Assembly: GCA_016302225.1 (NCBI GenBank)
Contig: JAEDOB010000028.1
Span: 1 to 13,066 of the forward strand
DNA from: Oscillospiraceae bacterium
GTDB lineage: Bacteria; Bacillota; Clostridia; Oscillospirales; Ruminococcaceae
Direction of reading: 5' to 3'
Length of the DNA stretch: 13,066 nucleotides
In this document: positions 1 through 7,546 of the stretch, piece after piece
How the letters are laid out: every line of letters begins with the position of its first letter
How positions within the stretch are numbered: position 1 is the first letter of the stretch
The notes under the pieces: generated by a model
Told to the model about the DNA's origin: nothing
What the model saw: the letters and a program-made list of their open reading frames with translations, nothing else
The model's database searches: none
Program-made: the position numbers and the translations under genes

Positions 1-60
1 ATCACTACACTAAGATGTAAAGCGGGGAAAAGAGGGTGGGGTGAAAGGGAAAGAGGAGTG

Positions 61-147
61 CAGAGGGGAAAACCGTTAGGGGCGGGGGAAAGTCCCCGCT
101 TTGTTGGGTTTTTTCTGTCCCCCGCCCCTATAAGGTTGTCCCCTCTG
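61..147. repeat. Long imperfect inverted repeat in intergenic DNA
   Basis: The left arm (about 61-91) and right arm (about 117-147) are inverted copies with a few mismatches and a one-base offset. Both outer ends read CAGAGGGG when oriented inward, and the inner parts carry TAGGGGCGGGGG and its complement. The loop of about 25 bases includes a smaller GGGGGAAAGTCCCC palindrome at its left edge. The inner TAGGGGCGGGG core resembles the TGTAGGGG repeats at 8143, 12683 and 13024, so this may be an extended relative of that family. It could be a miniature mobile element or a strong hairpin; no U-run follows, so it is not a typical terminator. Confidence 0.6.
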
Positions 148-341
148 CGGGGGGTTCACAAACTTACAGAAGTCACAAAGGCGATAGAAGGAAAAAAAGC
201 ATTTATACAAGCATTAATCGGCATTTACTTAAAGAACACCCATCTGAAAATAAATTAAGAAAGCTATTGCCAATATACAAAATGCACAATTTTCCTCTGT
301 TTATTTATACGGCTCATAATGAAAATCGTTTTATTTTTCTC
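148..341. other. Intergenic stretch with no assignable gene
   Basis: An open frame at 58-258 runs through the inverted repeat and has no ribosome binding site or recognisable domain. A second frame without a start codon stays open from before 198 to 390 and overlaps the promoter at 342-370. Neither can be called a gene. The sequence turns AT-rich from about 180 onward, as expected ahead of a promoter. It could hold a decayed gene end, but no family is recognisable. Confidence 0.4.
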
Positions 342-370
342 TTGAAATATGTTAAAAAATGTTGTATAAT
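342..370 (+). promoter_or_regulatory. Sigma-A promoter for the DHH-GH5 operon
   Basis: The -35 box TTGAAA (342-347) and the perfect -10 box TATAAT (365-370) are 17 bases apart in AT-rich DNA. Transcription would start near 377, giving a leader of about 50 bases before the ATG at 427. This placement argues against translation from the earlier in-frame ATG at 379, which would lie at the very 5' end of the transcript without a ribosome binding site. Confidence 0.8.
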
Positions 371-426
371 ATTAGAGAATGGTTATCTATGATAACAAAC
401 TATTATCTACGGGAGCTGAAATTACA

Positions 427-1338
427 ATGAGATTAGTTACACGTTCCGATTTTGACGGACTTGCCTGCGGTGCACTCCTTAAAGAGGTCGGCATTATCGA
501 CAGCTGGAAGTTTGCCCACCCCAAGGACCTTCAGGACGGACTTATTGAAATAACCGAAAATGACTGCCTTGCCAATGTCCCCTATGTTGAGGGCTGCGGA
601 CTGTGGTTCGACCACCATTCCAGCGAGCATGAGAGAAATCAGCTGGCAGGCAAGTACAAGGGCGAAAGCCGCATCACCCCCTCCTGCGCACGTATCATCT
701 ACGACTATTACGGCGGAAAGGAGCGTTTCTCCCATTTTGACGATATGATGGAGGCTGTTGACAAGGTGGATTCGGGAAATCTCACCAGAGAAGAGATACT
801 CCACCCCGAGGGCTGGATACTTGTGGGCTTCCTCATGGACCCCAGAACAGGTCTGGGACGCTGGAGAAATTTTACAATCTCCAACTATCAGCTGATGGAA
901 AAGCTGATGGAATGCTGCCGCACCATGAACACCGAGGAAATTCTCGCTCTGCCCGATGTCCGCGAGCGTATCGAGGTCTATTACGAGCAGAATGACAAGT
1001 TCATCGAAATGGTAAAGGCGCACACTCGTGTTGAAAAGGACGTTATAATCTCCGACCTGAGAGGTGTTGACCCCATTTATTCGGGCAACCGTTTCCTTAT
1101 TTACAGCCTGTACCCCGAGCAGAACATCTCCGCTTGGATAGTAAACGGCAAGGGCGGTCTGGGCTGCTCCTGCGCTGTCGGTTACAGCATTCTCAACCGC
1201 ACATCTAACGTAAACGTGGGCAGCCTTATGCTCAAATACGGCGGCGGCGGACACAAGGCTGTGGGCACCTGCCAGTTTACCGACGAGAATATGGACGAAC
1301 AGCTCCCGAAGCTGCTTGACGAGCTTGTAAACGGCTGA
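427..1338 (+). CDS. DHH/DHHA1 family phosphoesterase (exopolyphosphatase-like)
   Basis: This 303-residue protein belongs to the DHH phosphoesterase superfamily, which includes exopolyphosphatases and oligoribonucleases and uses a two-metal site to hydrolyse phosphoanhydride or phosphodiester bonds. Visible motifs are DFDG at 8-11, Asp112 in AVDKVDSG, the family signature DHH at 62-64, and the DHHA1 substrate-binding motif GGGGH at 272-276. There is no signal peptide or membrane segment, so it should be cytoplasmic. The ATG at 427 was chosen because GGGAG lies about 9 bases upstream and the conserved fold begins immediately (MRLVTRSDFDG); an in-frame ATG at 379 would add 16 unconserved residues. 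Proteins of this shape are often labelled exopolyphosphatase, but substrate cannot be decided from sequence: polyphosphate, short oligonucleotides and cyclic-dinucleotide products are all possible. The secreted endoglucanase follows after 19 bases, probably on the same transcript. Confidence 0.85.
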   Translation: MRLVTRSDFDGLACGALLKEVGIIDSWKFAHPKDLQDGLIEITENDCLANVPYVEGCGLWFDHHSSEHERNQLAGKYKGESRITPSCARIIYDYYGGKERFSHFDDMMEAVDKVDSGNLTREEILHPEGWILVGFLMDPRTGLGRWRNFTISNYQLMEKLMECCRTMNTEEILALPDVRERIEVYYEQNDKFIEMVKAHTRVEKDVIISDLRGVDPIYSGNRFLIYSLYPEQNISAWIVNGKGGLGCSCAVGYSILNRTSNVNVGSLMLKYGGGGHKAVGTCQFTDENMDEQLPKLLDELVNG

Positions 1339-1357
1339 TAATGGAGGTTTTTTCGGT

Positions 1358-2788
1358 ATGAAAAGATTTTTTAAAGTGGTACTGTCACTTTTGACCACTT
1401 TGGCAATGTGCGTAAGCATCGCAGTTCCCGCAGCGGCGGCAACAAGCGTCAATGCGGCATCTGCGCAGGAGTTCGTTTCGGGAATGGGCACGGGCTGGAA
1501 TCTGGGAAACGCCTTTGATGCGTCCGACTGCACCTGGCTGTCCGACGAAATGGACTACGAATCCGCATGGAACGGCGCAAAGACCACCAAGGCACTTATC
1601 TCCGAGATAAAGAAGATGGGCTACAAGACTGTCAGAATTCCCGTTTCGTGGCATAATCACATCGACTCCAAGATGAACATCAGCAAAAAGTGGATGGCAA
1701 GAGTCAAGGAGGTCGTTGACTGGTGCGTTGACGAGGATCTGTACGTCATAATCAATATCCATCACGACATTAACAAGAGCTATTTCTACCCCGACAGCGA
1801 GCATTTCGAAAGCTCTCAGAAATACGTTAAGACCATCTGGACTCAGATAGCAAACACCTTCAAAAGCTACGGAAACAAGGTAATTTTCGAGGGTATCAAC
1901 GAGCCGAGAGCAGTAGGCACCAATCACGAATGGTGGTTCAATGTGAACAACATCTCCACCACCGTTCAGGATTATATCACGACGCTGAACAAGCTCAATC
2001 AGACCTTTGTTGACACCGTAAGAGCAACAGGCGGCAACAACAAGAGCCGTTATCTGATGATCTCCGGCTATGACACCTCCTGCGACGGCATTACAAACAA
2101 GTATTTCGCAATGCCCACAGATACCGCAAAGGATAAGCTTATCACTACCATTCATATTTACAGCGAAAAGCCCAAGGAATACGAAGCGCTGATGGACAAA
2201 GCTTATAACAAGTATGTAAAGAACGGTATCCCCGTTGTTATCGGCGAGTTCGGAACGGTCGCTGCTACCCAAAACAAGGCAGACGTCGAGGGTAAGTTCG
2301 TTGCGGCTGCGGCAGAACGGCTCATGCCCTGTATCAGATGGGACAACAACGCCTTCAAGTCCAACGACGGCAAGGAAACCTACGGTCTTATCGACAGAAA
2401 GACCGTTACATGGAAGTACAAGGACGCTGCTCAGGCGGCTGTTAAGAACGGCGTTATCAAGGCATCGGGTCAGAGCGTTTCAAAGCCTTCCTCGGGAACA
2501 AGCACAGCTTCGTCCTCGGACAAGATGACGCTCACGGCTAAGAAGGTTTCCTCCACAAGCATCAAGCTCAGCTGGAAAGCAGTCAGCGGCGCAGATGCTT
2601 ACAGAGTTTACCTTTATAACGCAAAAACAAATGCGTATGAAAAGTGCGTTACCTTAAAGGGCGGCACTTCATACACCTTCAAGAACCTGTCCTCGGGTAC
2701 CTACAAGTACAAGATCGCCCCGCTTTATCTGGAAAACGGTGCGTATAAGAGAGGTACGGTTTCCGACGCAGCGACCGTAAAGCTGTAA
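1358..2788 (+). CDS. Secreted GH5 endoglucanase (subfamily 4-like) with C-terminal FN3-like domain
   Basis: The 476-residue precursor starts with a Sec signal peptide (MKRFFK, a hydrophobic core, then a likely AxA cleavage site near residues 25-28). The GH5 catalytic domain spans about 35-365: GWNLGN at 46-51, VRIPVSW at 92-98, INIHHD at 132-137, the acid/base Glu182 in INEPR, His266/Tyr268, and the nucleophile Glu297 in GEFG. NEPR followed by VGTNHEWW is typical of GH5_4, a subfamily of endo-beta-1,4-glucanases and xyloglucanases, so it should cut cellulose, mixed-linkage glucan or xyloglucan outside the cell. A Ser/Thr-rich linker (about 370-388) leads to an FN3-like domain (about 389-476) that ends the protein. 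I see no dockerin, carbohydrate-binding module or sorting signal, so it looks freely secreted rather than cellulosomal. GGAGG at 1343-1347 sits 10 bases before the ATG, and the DHH gene ends 19 bases upstream. Confidence 0.93.
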   Translation: MKRFFKVVLSLLTTLAMCVSIAVPAAAATSVNAASAQEFVSGMGTGWNLGNAFDASDCTWLSDEMDYESAWNGAKTTKALISEIKKMGYKTVRIPVSWHNHIDSKMNISKKWMARVKEVVDWCVDEDLYVIINIHHDINKSYFYPDSEHFESSQKYVKTIWTQIANTFKSYGNKVIFEGINEPRAVGTNHEWWFNVNNISTTVQDYITTLNKLNQTFVDTVRATGGNNKSRYLMISGYDTSCDGITNKYFAMPTDTAKDKLITTIHIYSEKPKEYEALMDKAYNKYVKNGIPVVIGEFGTVAATQNKADVEGKFVAAAAERLMPCIRWDNNAFKSNDGKETYGLIDRKTVTWKYKDAAQAAVKNGVIKASGQSVSKPSSGTSTASSSDKMTLTAKKVSSTSIKLSWKAVSGADAYRVYLYNAKTNAYEKCVTLKGGTSYTFKNLSSGTYKYKIAPLYLENGAYKRGTVSDAATVKL

Positions 2789-2801
2789 AATACGAAATTA
2801 G

Positions 2802-2837
2802 AGCCGCCGTCACCGAGCAATCGGGGCGGCGGCTTTT
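2802..2837 (+). terminator. Intrinsic terminator after the GH5 gene
   Basis: AGCCGCCG pairs with CGGCGGCT, and the stem continues to about 14 bp with one U-G pair and one bulged A (2812), closed by a GCAA tetraloop (2817-2820). Four T residues follow at 2834-2837. It starts 14 bases after the GH5 stop codon. The ribosome binding site of the next gene is only about 20 bases further on. Confidence 0.85.
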
Positions 2838-2868
2838 GTCGGGATATTCCCATAAAAAGGAGAAAATT

Positions 2869-4176
2869 ATGAGCAAAAACGGAAACAGCAGAAAGCCCAT
2901 TTATTTTGAGAGAAATAATCAGCCCGTAGGCGGAAAGCGTAAGCCCATCAAGGAAAATTCACGCAGCGACGAGATTTTTTTCGATGATCTCGAGGAGGAC
3001 AAACAGCCGAAATATGAGTTTGAGGAATGGGAAAAGCAGTGCCCCGTCCGCAAAAAATGCTCCGGCTGTCAGCTTTCAAATATGCCCTATAAGCGTCAGC
3101 TGGAATTCAAGCAGAGAAAGGTCGGCACGCTGCTGGACAGGTTTGCAAGGGTCTATCCCATAATCGGCATGGACACGCCCTACCATTACCGCACAAAGGT
3201 GCAGTCTGCGCTGGCGGTCAACAGCAGCGGGGACATTATCTCGGGCGTTTATCAGTCGTCCACGGGCGGCGTTGTCTACTGCAAAAGCGGCTGTCTGCTG
3301 GAGGACAAGCGGGCGGAAAAGATAACCTCGGCGGTCAGAAAGCTCATGAGAAGCTTCAAGGTCCTCCCCTATGACCGTCGGACAGGCAGGGGGACGCTGC
3401 GGCATATCCTCATAAAAAAGGGGTTCAAGACGGGTCAGATAATGGTGGTGCTGGTTTCGGCGACGCCTGCGTTCCCCTGCGGAAAAAAGCTTGCCGCCGC
3501 TTTAAAGGACGAGTTCAAGGACATTGAAACGGTCATTTTCACCGTAAACAAGACCGACACGGGGCTGCTGGTGACGGGCAGAGAAACCGTCCTTCTCGGC
3601 AAGGGCTATATCGAGGACGAGCTTATGGGAAAGCGTTTCCGAATTTCCGCAAAATCCTTCTATCAGGTAAATCCCGTCCAGACGGAAAAGCTGTATGCAA
3701 AGGCGATAGAACTTGCAAGGCTTGACAAATCCTCAAAGGTCATCGACGCTTACTGCGGCACGGGAACCATCGGCATTATCGCTTCGGAATTTGCGGGAGA
3801 GATCATCGGCTGCGAGCTGAACGAGGACGCCGTTCGGGACGCCGCCTGCAACGCAAAGCAAAACGGCTGCGAAAATGTGCGGTTCTTCTGCGGCGATGCG
3901 GGACAGTTTATGCAGGACACGGCAATGAACGGCGGCTTCGTCCCCGATGTGGTGTTCATGGACCCGCCCAGGGCAGGTGCGGACAAGGCGTTCATCTCCG
4001 CCCTTTGCGAAATATCCCCGAAAAAGGTAGTCTACATCTCCTGCAATCCCGAAACTATGGCTCGGGACGTTAAGCTTCTCTGTCAGGGCGGATATAAGGC
4101 GGAGGGGTTCTATCCGGTGGATATGTTCCCGCATACGCAGCATATTGAAACCGTCGCGCTTCTGACAAAAGTATGA
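2869..4176 (+). CDS. RlmD/RumA-family 23S rRNA (uracil-5-)-methyltransferase
   Basis: This 435-residue SAM-dependent RNA methyltransferase would make m5U in 23S rRNA (the E. coli RumA/RlmD and Bacillus RlmCD family), or possibly tRNA. Four cysteines that can hold a 4Fe-4S cluster are present: Cys58, Cys64 and Cys67 in CPVRKKCSGC, plus Cys138 or Cys142. The methyltransferase domain has FYQVN (Gln266), the SAM loop DAYCGTGTIG at 293-302, DPPR at 365-368, the catalytic nucleophile Cys392 in SCNPET and the general base Glu427 in HIE. The first 55 residues are charged and low in complexity; I see no TRAM domain, which many relatives have there. The ATG at 2869 follows AAGGAG (2857-2862) by 6 bases; an upstream TTG at 2836 lies inside the preceding terminator and is unlikely. 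No promoter fits between terminator and gene, so read-through or a promoter inside the GH5 gene may serve it. Which uridine it modifies cannot be told from sequence. Confidence 0.9.
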   Translation: MSKNGNSRKPIYFERNNQPVGGKRKPIKENSRSDEIFFDDLEEDKQPKYEFEEWEKQCPVRKKCSGCQLSNMPYKRQLEFKQRKVGTLLDRFARVYPIIGMDTPYHYRTKVQSALAVNSSGDIISGVYQSSTGGVVYCKSGCLLEDKRAEKITSAVRKLMRSFKVLPYDRRTGRGTLRHILIKKGFKTGQIMVVLVSATPAFPCGKKLAAALKDEFKDIETVIFTVNKTDTGLLVTGRETVLLGKGYIEDELMGKRFRISAKSFYQVNPVQTEKLYAKAIELARLDKSSKVIDAYCGTGTIGIIASEFAGEIIGCELNEDAVRDAACNAKQNGCENVRFFCGDAGQFMQDTAMNGGFVPDVVFMDPPRAGADKAFISALCEISPKKVVYISCNPETMARDVKLLCQGGYKAEGFYPVDMFPHTQHIETVALLTKV

Positions 4177-4227
4177 ATATAGTTTTGCCGTGTTATATAA
4201 AGCTTGCAATTAAAGGAGTTTATTATA

Positions 4228-5064
4228 ATGTATGATCAAGAAAAGAATGAATTTAAAGAAAAGCTAAAAGCTTTTGCCAACACATTAGGAGAATTTATTT
4301 CCTTAGATGATGAATGGACGGTTAGAGGATTTATAGACATATTCAAAAATGTATATACCATTTCTTCAGATACCAAAATAATATCAAAAGTGCTGGAATT
4401 ACATTTGTTCCCTTACTTTTTATCTTTTGCAAATGAAATTAACTACGATATAGAATTAGCTACTTTTCAAAATTGGTATCCTGACCTCACATTTATTTCA
4501 AAAGCAGAGCCTAAAATAAAATTCGCTGTTGATTTAAAGACTACATATAGAGATGAGGAACACCCGGGATTTTGTAATGGGTTTACACTTGGGTCACACG
4601 GAGAATATTTCGTTGACAGAACAAGCACAAAAAACATTCAATATCCTTATAATGAATATAGCGGGCATTTTTGTCTGGGAATAATTTATTCAAGAAGCGA
4701 ACTGAACAAAAATGAAGAACTTAGAAAATATACAATTGATGAAGTAAGCGCCATTCCGTCAGTAATAAAAAACTTTATATTTTTTGCCGAAGAAAAATGG
4801 AAGATTGCCAGTGATAAAGGCGGCAGCGGCAATACAGCTAATATTGGCAGCATTCAATACATAGATGATATTATTAACGGAAACGGAGTATTTGCAAATG
4901 CCGGAGAAGAACTTTTTGATGATTATTGGGCTAACTTCGGAAAAATAGAAATTCCCGATGCAAAAGGTAAACGAAAAAAGCTGTCATCATTTGAGGAATA
5001 TTTGAAATACAGAGGTTTGCCTTCATCGCTGAATAACCCTAAACGCTCCAAAAGGAAGGAATGA
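4228..5064 (+). CDS. Type II restriction endonuclease, EcoRV family (predicted GATATC)
   Basis: This 278-residue protein aligns by eye with EcoRV over most of its length. The catalytic set is present: Glu57 in VLELHLFP (EcoRV Glu45), Asp86 in YPDLTF, then Asp102 and Lys104 in AVDLKTTY, with the same 16-residue Asp-Asp spacing as Asp74/Asp90/Lys92 of EcoRV. TKNIQYPYNEY matches the EcoRV stretch TKNIVYPFDQY. The recognition loop is retained as GSGNTANIGS (199-208; EcoRV has GSGNTTNIGS), so the expected target is GATATC cut to blunt ends by a homodimer; that is inference. It is slightly longer than EcoRV (about 245 residues), partly through the N-terminus and a basic C-terminal tail. AAAGGAG at 4212-4218 sits 9 bases before the ATG; an upstream in-frame TTG at 4204 precedes that site. 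The gene is AT-rich (AAA, ATA, TTA codons) unlike its flanks, suggesting transfer. The partner methyltransferase starts 4 bases after the stop. Confidence 0.92.
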   Translation: MYDQEKNEFKEKLKAFANTLGEFISLDDEWTVRGFIDIFKNVYTISSDTKIISKVLELHLFPYFLSFANEINYDIELATFQNWYPDLTFISKAEPKIKFAVDLKTTYRDEEHPGFCNGFTLGSHGEYFVDRTSTKNIQYPYNEYSGHFCLGIIYSRSELNKNEELRKYTIDEVSAIPSVIKNFIFFAEEKWKIASDKGGSGNTANIGSIQYIDDIINGNGVFANAGEELFDDYWANFGKIEIPDAKGKRKKLSSFEEYLKYRGLPSSLNNPKRSKRKE

Positions 5065-5068
5065 TACA

Positions 5069-5962
5069 ATGTCGGATAAAGTATATATCCCCCCACTAAA
5101 AATACAAGGAATAAAGACAAAACTAATTCCGCTAATTAAAGAAAATGTAGCTATTAATGCCGATACACTGTGGATAGAACCGTTTATGGGTTCCGGAGTA
5201 GTTGGATTTAACATCGCCCCTAAGCAAGCTATTTTTTCTGATATAAATCCACACATCATAAATTTTTATCAGTATATAAAAGAAGGGAAGATAACCTCAC
5301 ATATTGTTCGCAGCTATTTGGAACAGGAGGGTAAAAAATTATCTGAGCTTGATACAGCGTATTATTATGAAGTTAGAGAACGTTTCAATAAAAATAGTGA
5401 CCCTTTAGACTTTCTGTTTTTAAATCGTTCTTGCTTCAACGGTATGATGCGTTTTAATAAAACTAATGATTTTAATGTTCCTTACGGACATAAACCGCAA
5501 AGATTTTCCAAAGCATACATTACAAAAATTGTAAATCAAGTAGCCTACATTGAATATCAAATAAAAAATAATGACTGGAAGTTTATTTGTCAGCCATTTG
5601 AAGATACAATAAATATGGCAAATGAAAAAGCTTTTATTTATTGCGACCCTCCATATATCGGAAGGCACGTTGATTATTATGACAGTTGGGACGAAGATTC
5701 AGAATTGCTGCTGTATAAAGCATTGAATGAAAGTAACATAAATTTTATGCTTTCTACTTGGGATCATAACAGCTATCGCAAAAACGAGTACATCGAAAAA
5801 ATATGGGCTTCTTGTCATAAGATAACGCAAAATCACTACTATTTTGTCGGCGCAAAAGAAACAAATAGAAATCCAATGGTCGAAGCCCTGCTCACAAATT
5901 ATACTCCATTCCAAAATTCTAATCAAATATCAGAGGAAAATGAACAACTAACGTTTTTTTGA
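5069..5962 (+). CDS. D12-class DNA adenine-N6 methyltransferase of the EcoRV-like system
   Basis: This 297-residue alpha-class (D12/Dam-like) DNA adenine methyltransferase would protect host GATATC sites, as M.EcoRV does. Its motifs come in D12 order: the N-terminal PPLKIQGIKTKL segment (motif X, 8-19), the SAM-binding EPFMGSGVVG (37-46), a second acidic motif FSDINPH (56-62), LNRSCFNGMMRFN (118-130), FNVPYG (135-140) and the catalytic DPPY (193-196). The length is normal for the family. An AAGGAAGGA ribosome binding site lies inside the end of the nuclease gene (5052-5060), 8 bases before the ATG, and the gap between the genes is 4 bases, so the two are probably translated from one transcript. 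The base composition matches the nuclease gene and differs from the neighbours. A GATC specificity cannot be excluded from motifs alone; the EcoRV-like partner makes GATATC the better guess. Confidence 0.93.
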   Translation: MSDKVYIPPLKIQGIKTKLIPLIKENVAINADTLWIEPFMGSGVVGFNIAPKQAIFSDINPHIINFYQYIKEGKITSHIVRSYLEQEGKKLSELDTAYYYEVRERFNKNSDPLDFLFLNRSCFNGMMRFNKTNDFNVPYGHKPQRFSKAYITKIVNQVAYIEYQIKNNDWKFICQPFEDTINMANEKAFIYCDPPYIGRHVDYYDSWDEDSELLLYKALNESNINFMLSTWDHNSYRKNEYIEKIWASCHKITQNHYYFVGAKETNRNPMVEALLTNYTPFQNSNQISEENEQLTFF

Positions 5963-6009
5963 ACGTCATTTCATTTTTGAGTGACAAAATCAAACAAATA
6001 ACGAAATAA

Positions 6010-6049
6010 CCCCCACACCGACAAGCCGTTCTGCCTGCCGATGCGGGGG
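6010..6049 (-). terminator. Minus-strand intrinsic terminator of the GH43 gene
   Basis: A 17-position stem (6010-6026 with 6033-6049) surrounds a six-base loop. Read as plus-strand RNA it contains four A-C mismatches (6015/6044, 6018/6041, 6021/6038, 6024/6035). Read as minus-strand RNA all four become G-U wobbles, so the stem pairs throughout. A T-rich run (TTATTTCGTTATTTG) follows on the minus strand. It starts 6 bases past the GH43 stop. This makes it a terminator for GH43 and not for the convergent methyltransferase gene. Confidence 0.82.
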
Positions 6050-6055
6050 AAAATA

Positions 6056-7528
6056 TTATTCCGCCCTCTTATAGTCCAGCGAAAAATTCTCAAACTCCGC
6101 CGTATTGTTTCCGACCGCATACAGACCGATAACAGTCCCCGTAAAGCCGCCGGACACCTCGCTGGTGAGATACTTGGACTGTCCCATTCCGAGGAAGGTG
6201 TCGTTCACAAGGAAACGATAGAAAAGGTTGTCCGCCGAAATTTTCAGAGTCACCTTTCCCGAAGAAACAGGCACAGCCGCCTGGATATGCTTGATACCGC
6301 CGATATTCAGCCTGAGAATTGCTTCATATCCGCTGTCCGTCCTTCTCAGAGCCACCTCGTAATGCTCGTCCTCGCACATATAAACGGTAACGCCCGCCTC
6401 GCCCGTATCGACGGAAACGTCCGAAGAAAGGTCAAAGCAAAAGTCCCTCTGACGAATTCCCACAAAGGTGGGAGAATCGGTGTTGTCAAGGGTAATATCG
6501 GTGCCGTGAAGAACTGCCCTGCTGTCCGAAAGGGAATAATTGCCCAAATTCGGGTGACGGATAAAGCACCAATCAATGCTCCAATCGGTGTTTTCAAAGG
6601 TGTAATGGGTCTTTTCGGTCTGCGGGAAATCGCCGGGCATTTCATAGCTTTCCGCACAGGTGCCGTCCGTTCCCGCCGTGAACCAGCCGTTTTCGCCGAA
6701 TTCTGCGGGGATAAGGAAAACCTCCCGTCCCAGATTATGATAGGGCATCCACATATGTATCTGACGGAAACCTAGGCAGAGAATGTGCCAATTGCCGTTA
6801 TAGTCCTCCACAAGGTCGCCGTGGCCAATTCCCTGAATGATAAAGGGTGCCTTGTTTCGGTTGGTCAGCACGGGGTTTTTCGGGTAATTCTCAAAGGGTC
6901 CCCAGACCGACCTTGAACGGGCATAGGTTATCATATGTCCGTACTCCGTGCCGCCCTCCGCCGCCATAAGATAGTAATATTCGCCTATCCTGTAAAGGTG
7001 GGGACTTTCCAGATAGCGTCCGCCCGAGCCCTGCCAGATGCACTTGCTCGGGGACAGCTTCTCCCCCGTTTCGATATTTATCTCACACTGAACAACGCCG
7101 CCTTTTCCCTCGTCGTCGGTGCCGTTTGACATAAAATATGTCCTGCCGTCCTCGAAATACAAAGACGGGTCAATGCCGTCCTGCGCAACGGTCACAGGCT
7201 CCGACCATTCGCCGTAAATGTCGTCGGTGTAAACGTAGAAGTTCTCGTGCGTGGTGTCGTTGGTGGTCACCATGTAAAATCTGCCGTTGTTATAACGGAT
7301 AGTGGGCGCAAAAACGCCGCCCGAGCTGTTTATCTTGTCAAGCATAACCTGAGTTTTTCTGGTGAGGACGTGACCTATCTGCTTCCAGTTTACAAGGTCA
7401 TCACTCTCGAAAAGCGGCACTCCGGGGAAATACTGAAATGAGCTGCATACCATATAGTATTTTCCGTTTGCCCTGCATACCGAGGGGTCGGGGTAAAAGC
7501 CTTTTAATACGGGGTTTGTGTACTGCAT
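6056..7528 (-). CDS. GH43 beta-xylosidase / alpha-L-arabinofuranosidase, intracellular
   Basis: This 490-residue glycoside hydrolase family 43 enzyme probably releases xylose or arabinose from xylo- and arabinoxylo-oligosaccharides. The five-bladed propeller fills roughly residues 1-300. It shows the catalytic base Asp14 in GFYPDPS, the pKa-modulating Asp120 in DGIDPSLYF, the general acid Glu174 in YLESPHLY and His236 in GIGHGDLV. NPVLKGFYPDPS and FQYFPGVPLFES are typical of the XynB-like group (GH43_11/12). The rest, about 305-490, looks like the C-terminal concanavalin-like beta-sandwich of these enzymes. There is no signal peptide, so it should act in the cytoplasm on imported oligosaccharides, complementing the secreted GH5. 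AAGGAG (plus-strand 7538-7543) sits 9 bases before the ATG. A truncated KilA-N reading frame ends 18 bases upstream and carries the only good promoter. Xylosidase and arabinofuranosidase activity cannot be separated by sequence here. Confidence 0.93.
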   Translation of the reverse strand: MQYTNPVLKGFYPDPSVCRANGKYYMVCSSFQYFPGVPLFESDDLVNWKQIGHVLTRKTQVMLDKINSSGGVFAPTIRYNNGRFYMVTTNDTTHENFYVYTDDIYGEWSEPVTVAQDGIDPSLYFEDGRTYFMSNGTDDEGKGGVVQCEINIETGEKLSPSKCIWQGSGGRYLESPHLYRIGEYYYLMAAEGGTEYGHMITYARSRSVWGPFENYPKNPVLTNRNKAPFIIQGIGHGDLVEDYNGNWHILCLGFRQIHMWMPYHNLGREVFLIPAEFGENGWFTAGTDGTCAESYEMPGDFPQTEKTHYTFENTDWSIDWCFIRHPNLGNYSLSDSRAVLHGTDITLDNTDSPTFVGIRQRDFCFDLSSDVSVDTGEAGVTVYMCEDEHYEVALRRTDSGYEAILRLNIGGIKHIQAAVPVSSGKVTLKISADNLFYRFLVNDTFLGMGQSKYLTSEVSGGFTGTVIGLYAVGNNTAEFENFSLDYKRAE

Positions 7529-7546
7529 AGGTTATTCTCCTTTTTA

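Noticed and set aside
58..258. Open frame of 66 residues at the left edge
   Set aside because: It is read through the inverted repeat at 61-147, lacks a ribosome binding site, and shows no recognisable domain.
379..426. Earlier ATG for the DHH phosphoesterase
   Set aside because: It lies at or next to the predicted transcription start without a ribosome binding site, and the added 16 residues are outside the conserved fold.
433..1533. Long minus-strand open frame (366 residues) opposite the DHH and GH5 genes
   Set aside because: It spans two well-supported genes on the other strand and has no family resemblance; GC-rich coding DNA often leaves the opposite strand open.
6041..6775. Plus-strand open frame of 244 residues opposite GH43
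   Set aside because: It overlaps the clear GH43 gene and its terminator and has no recognisable motifs.
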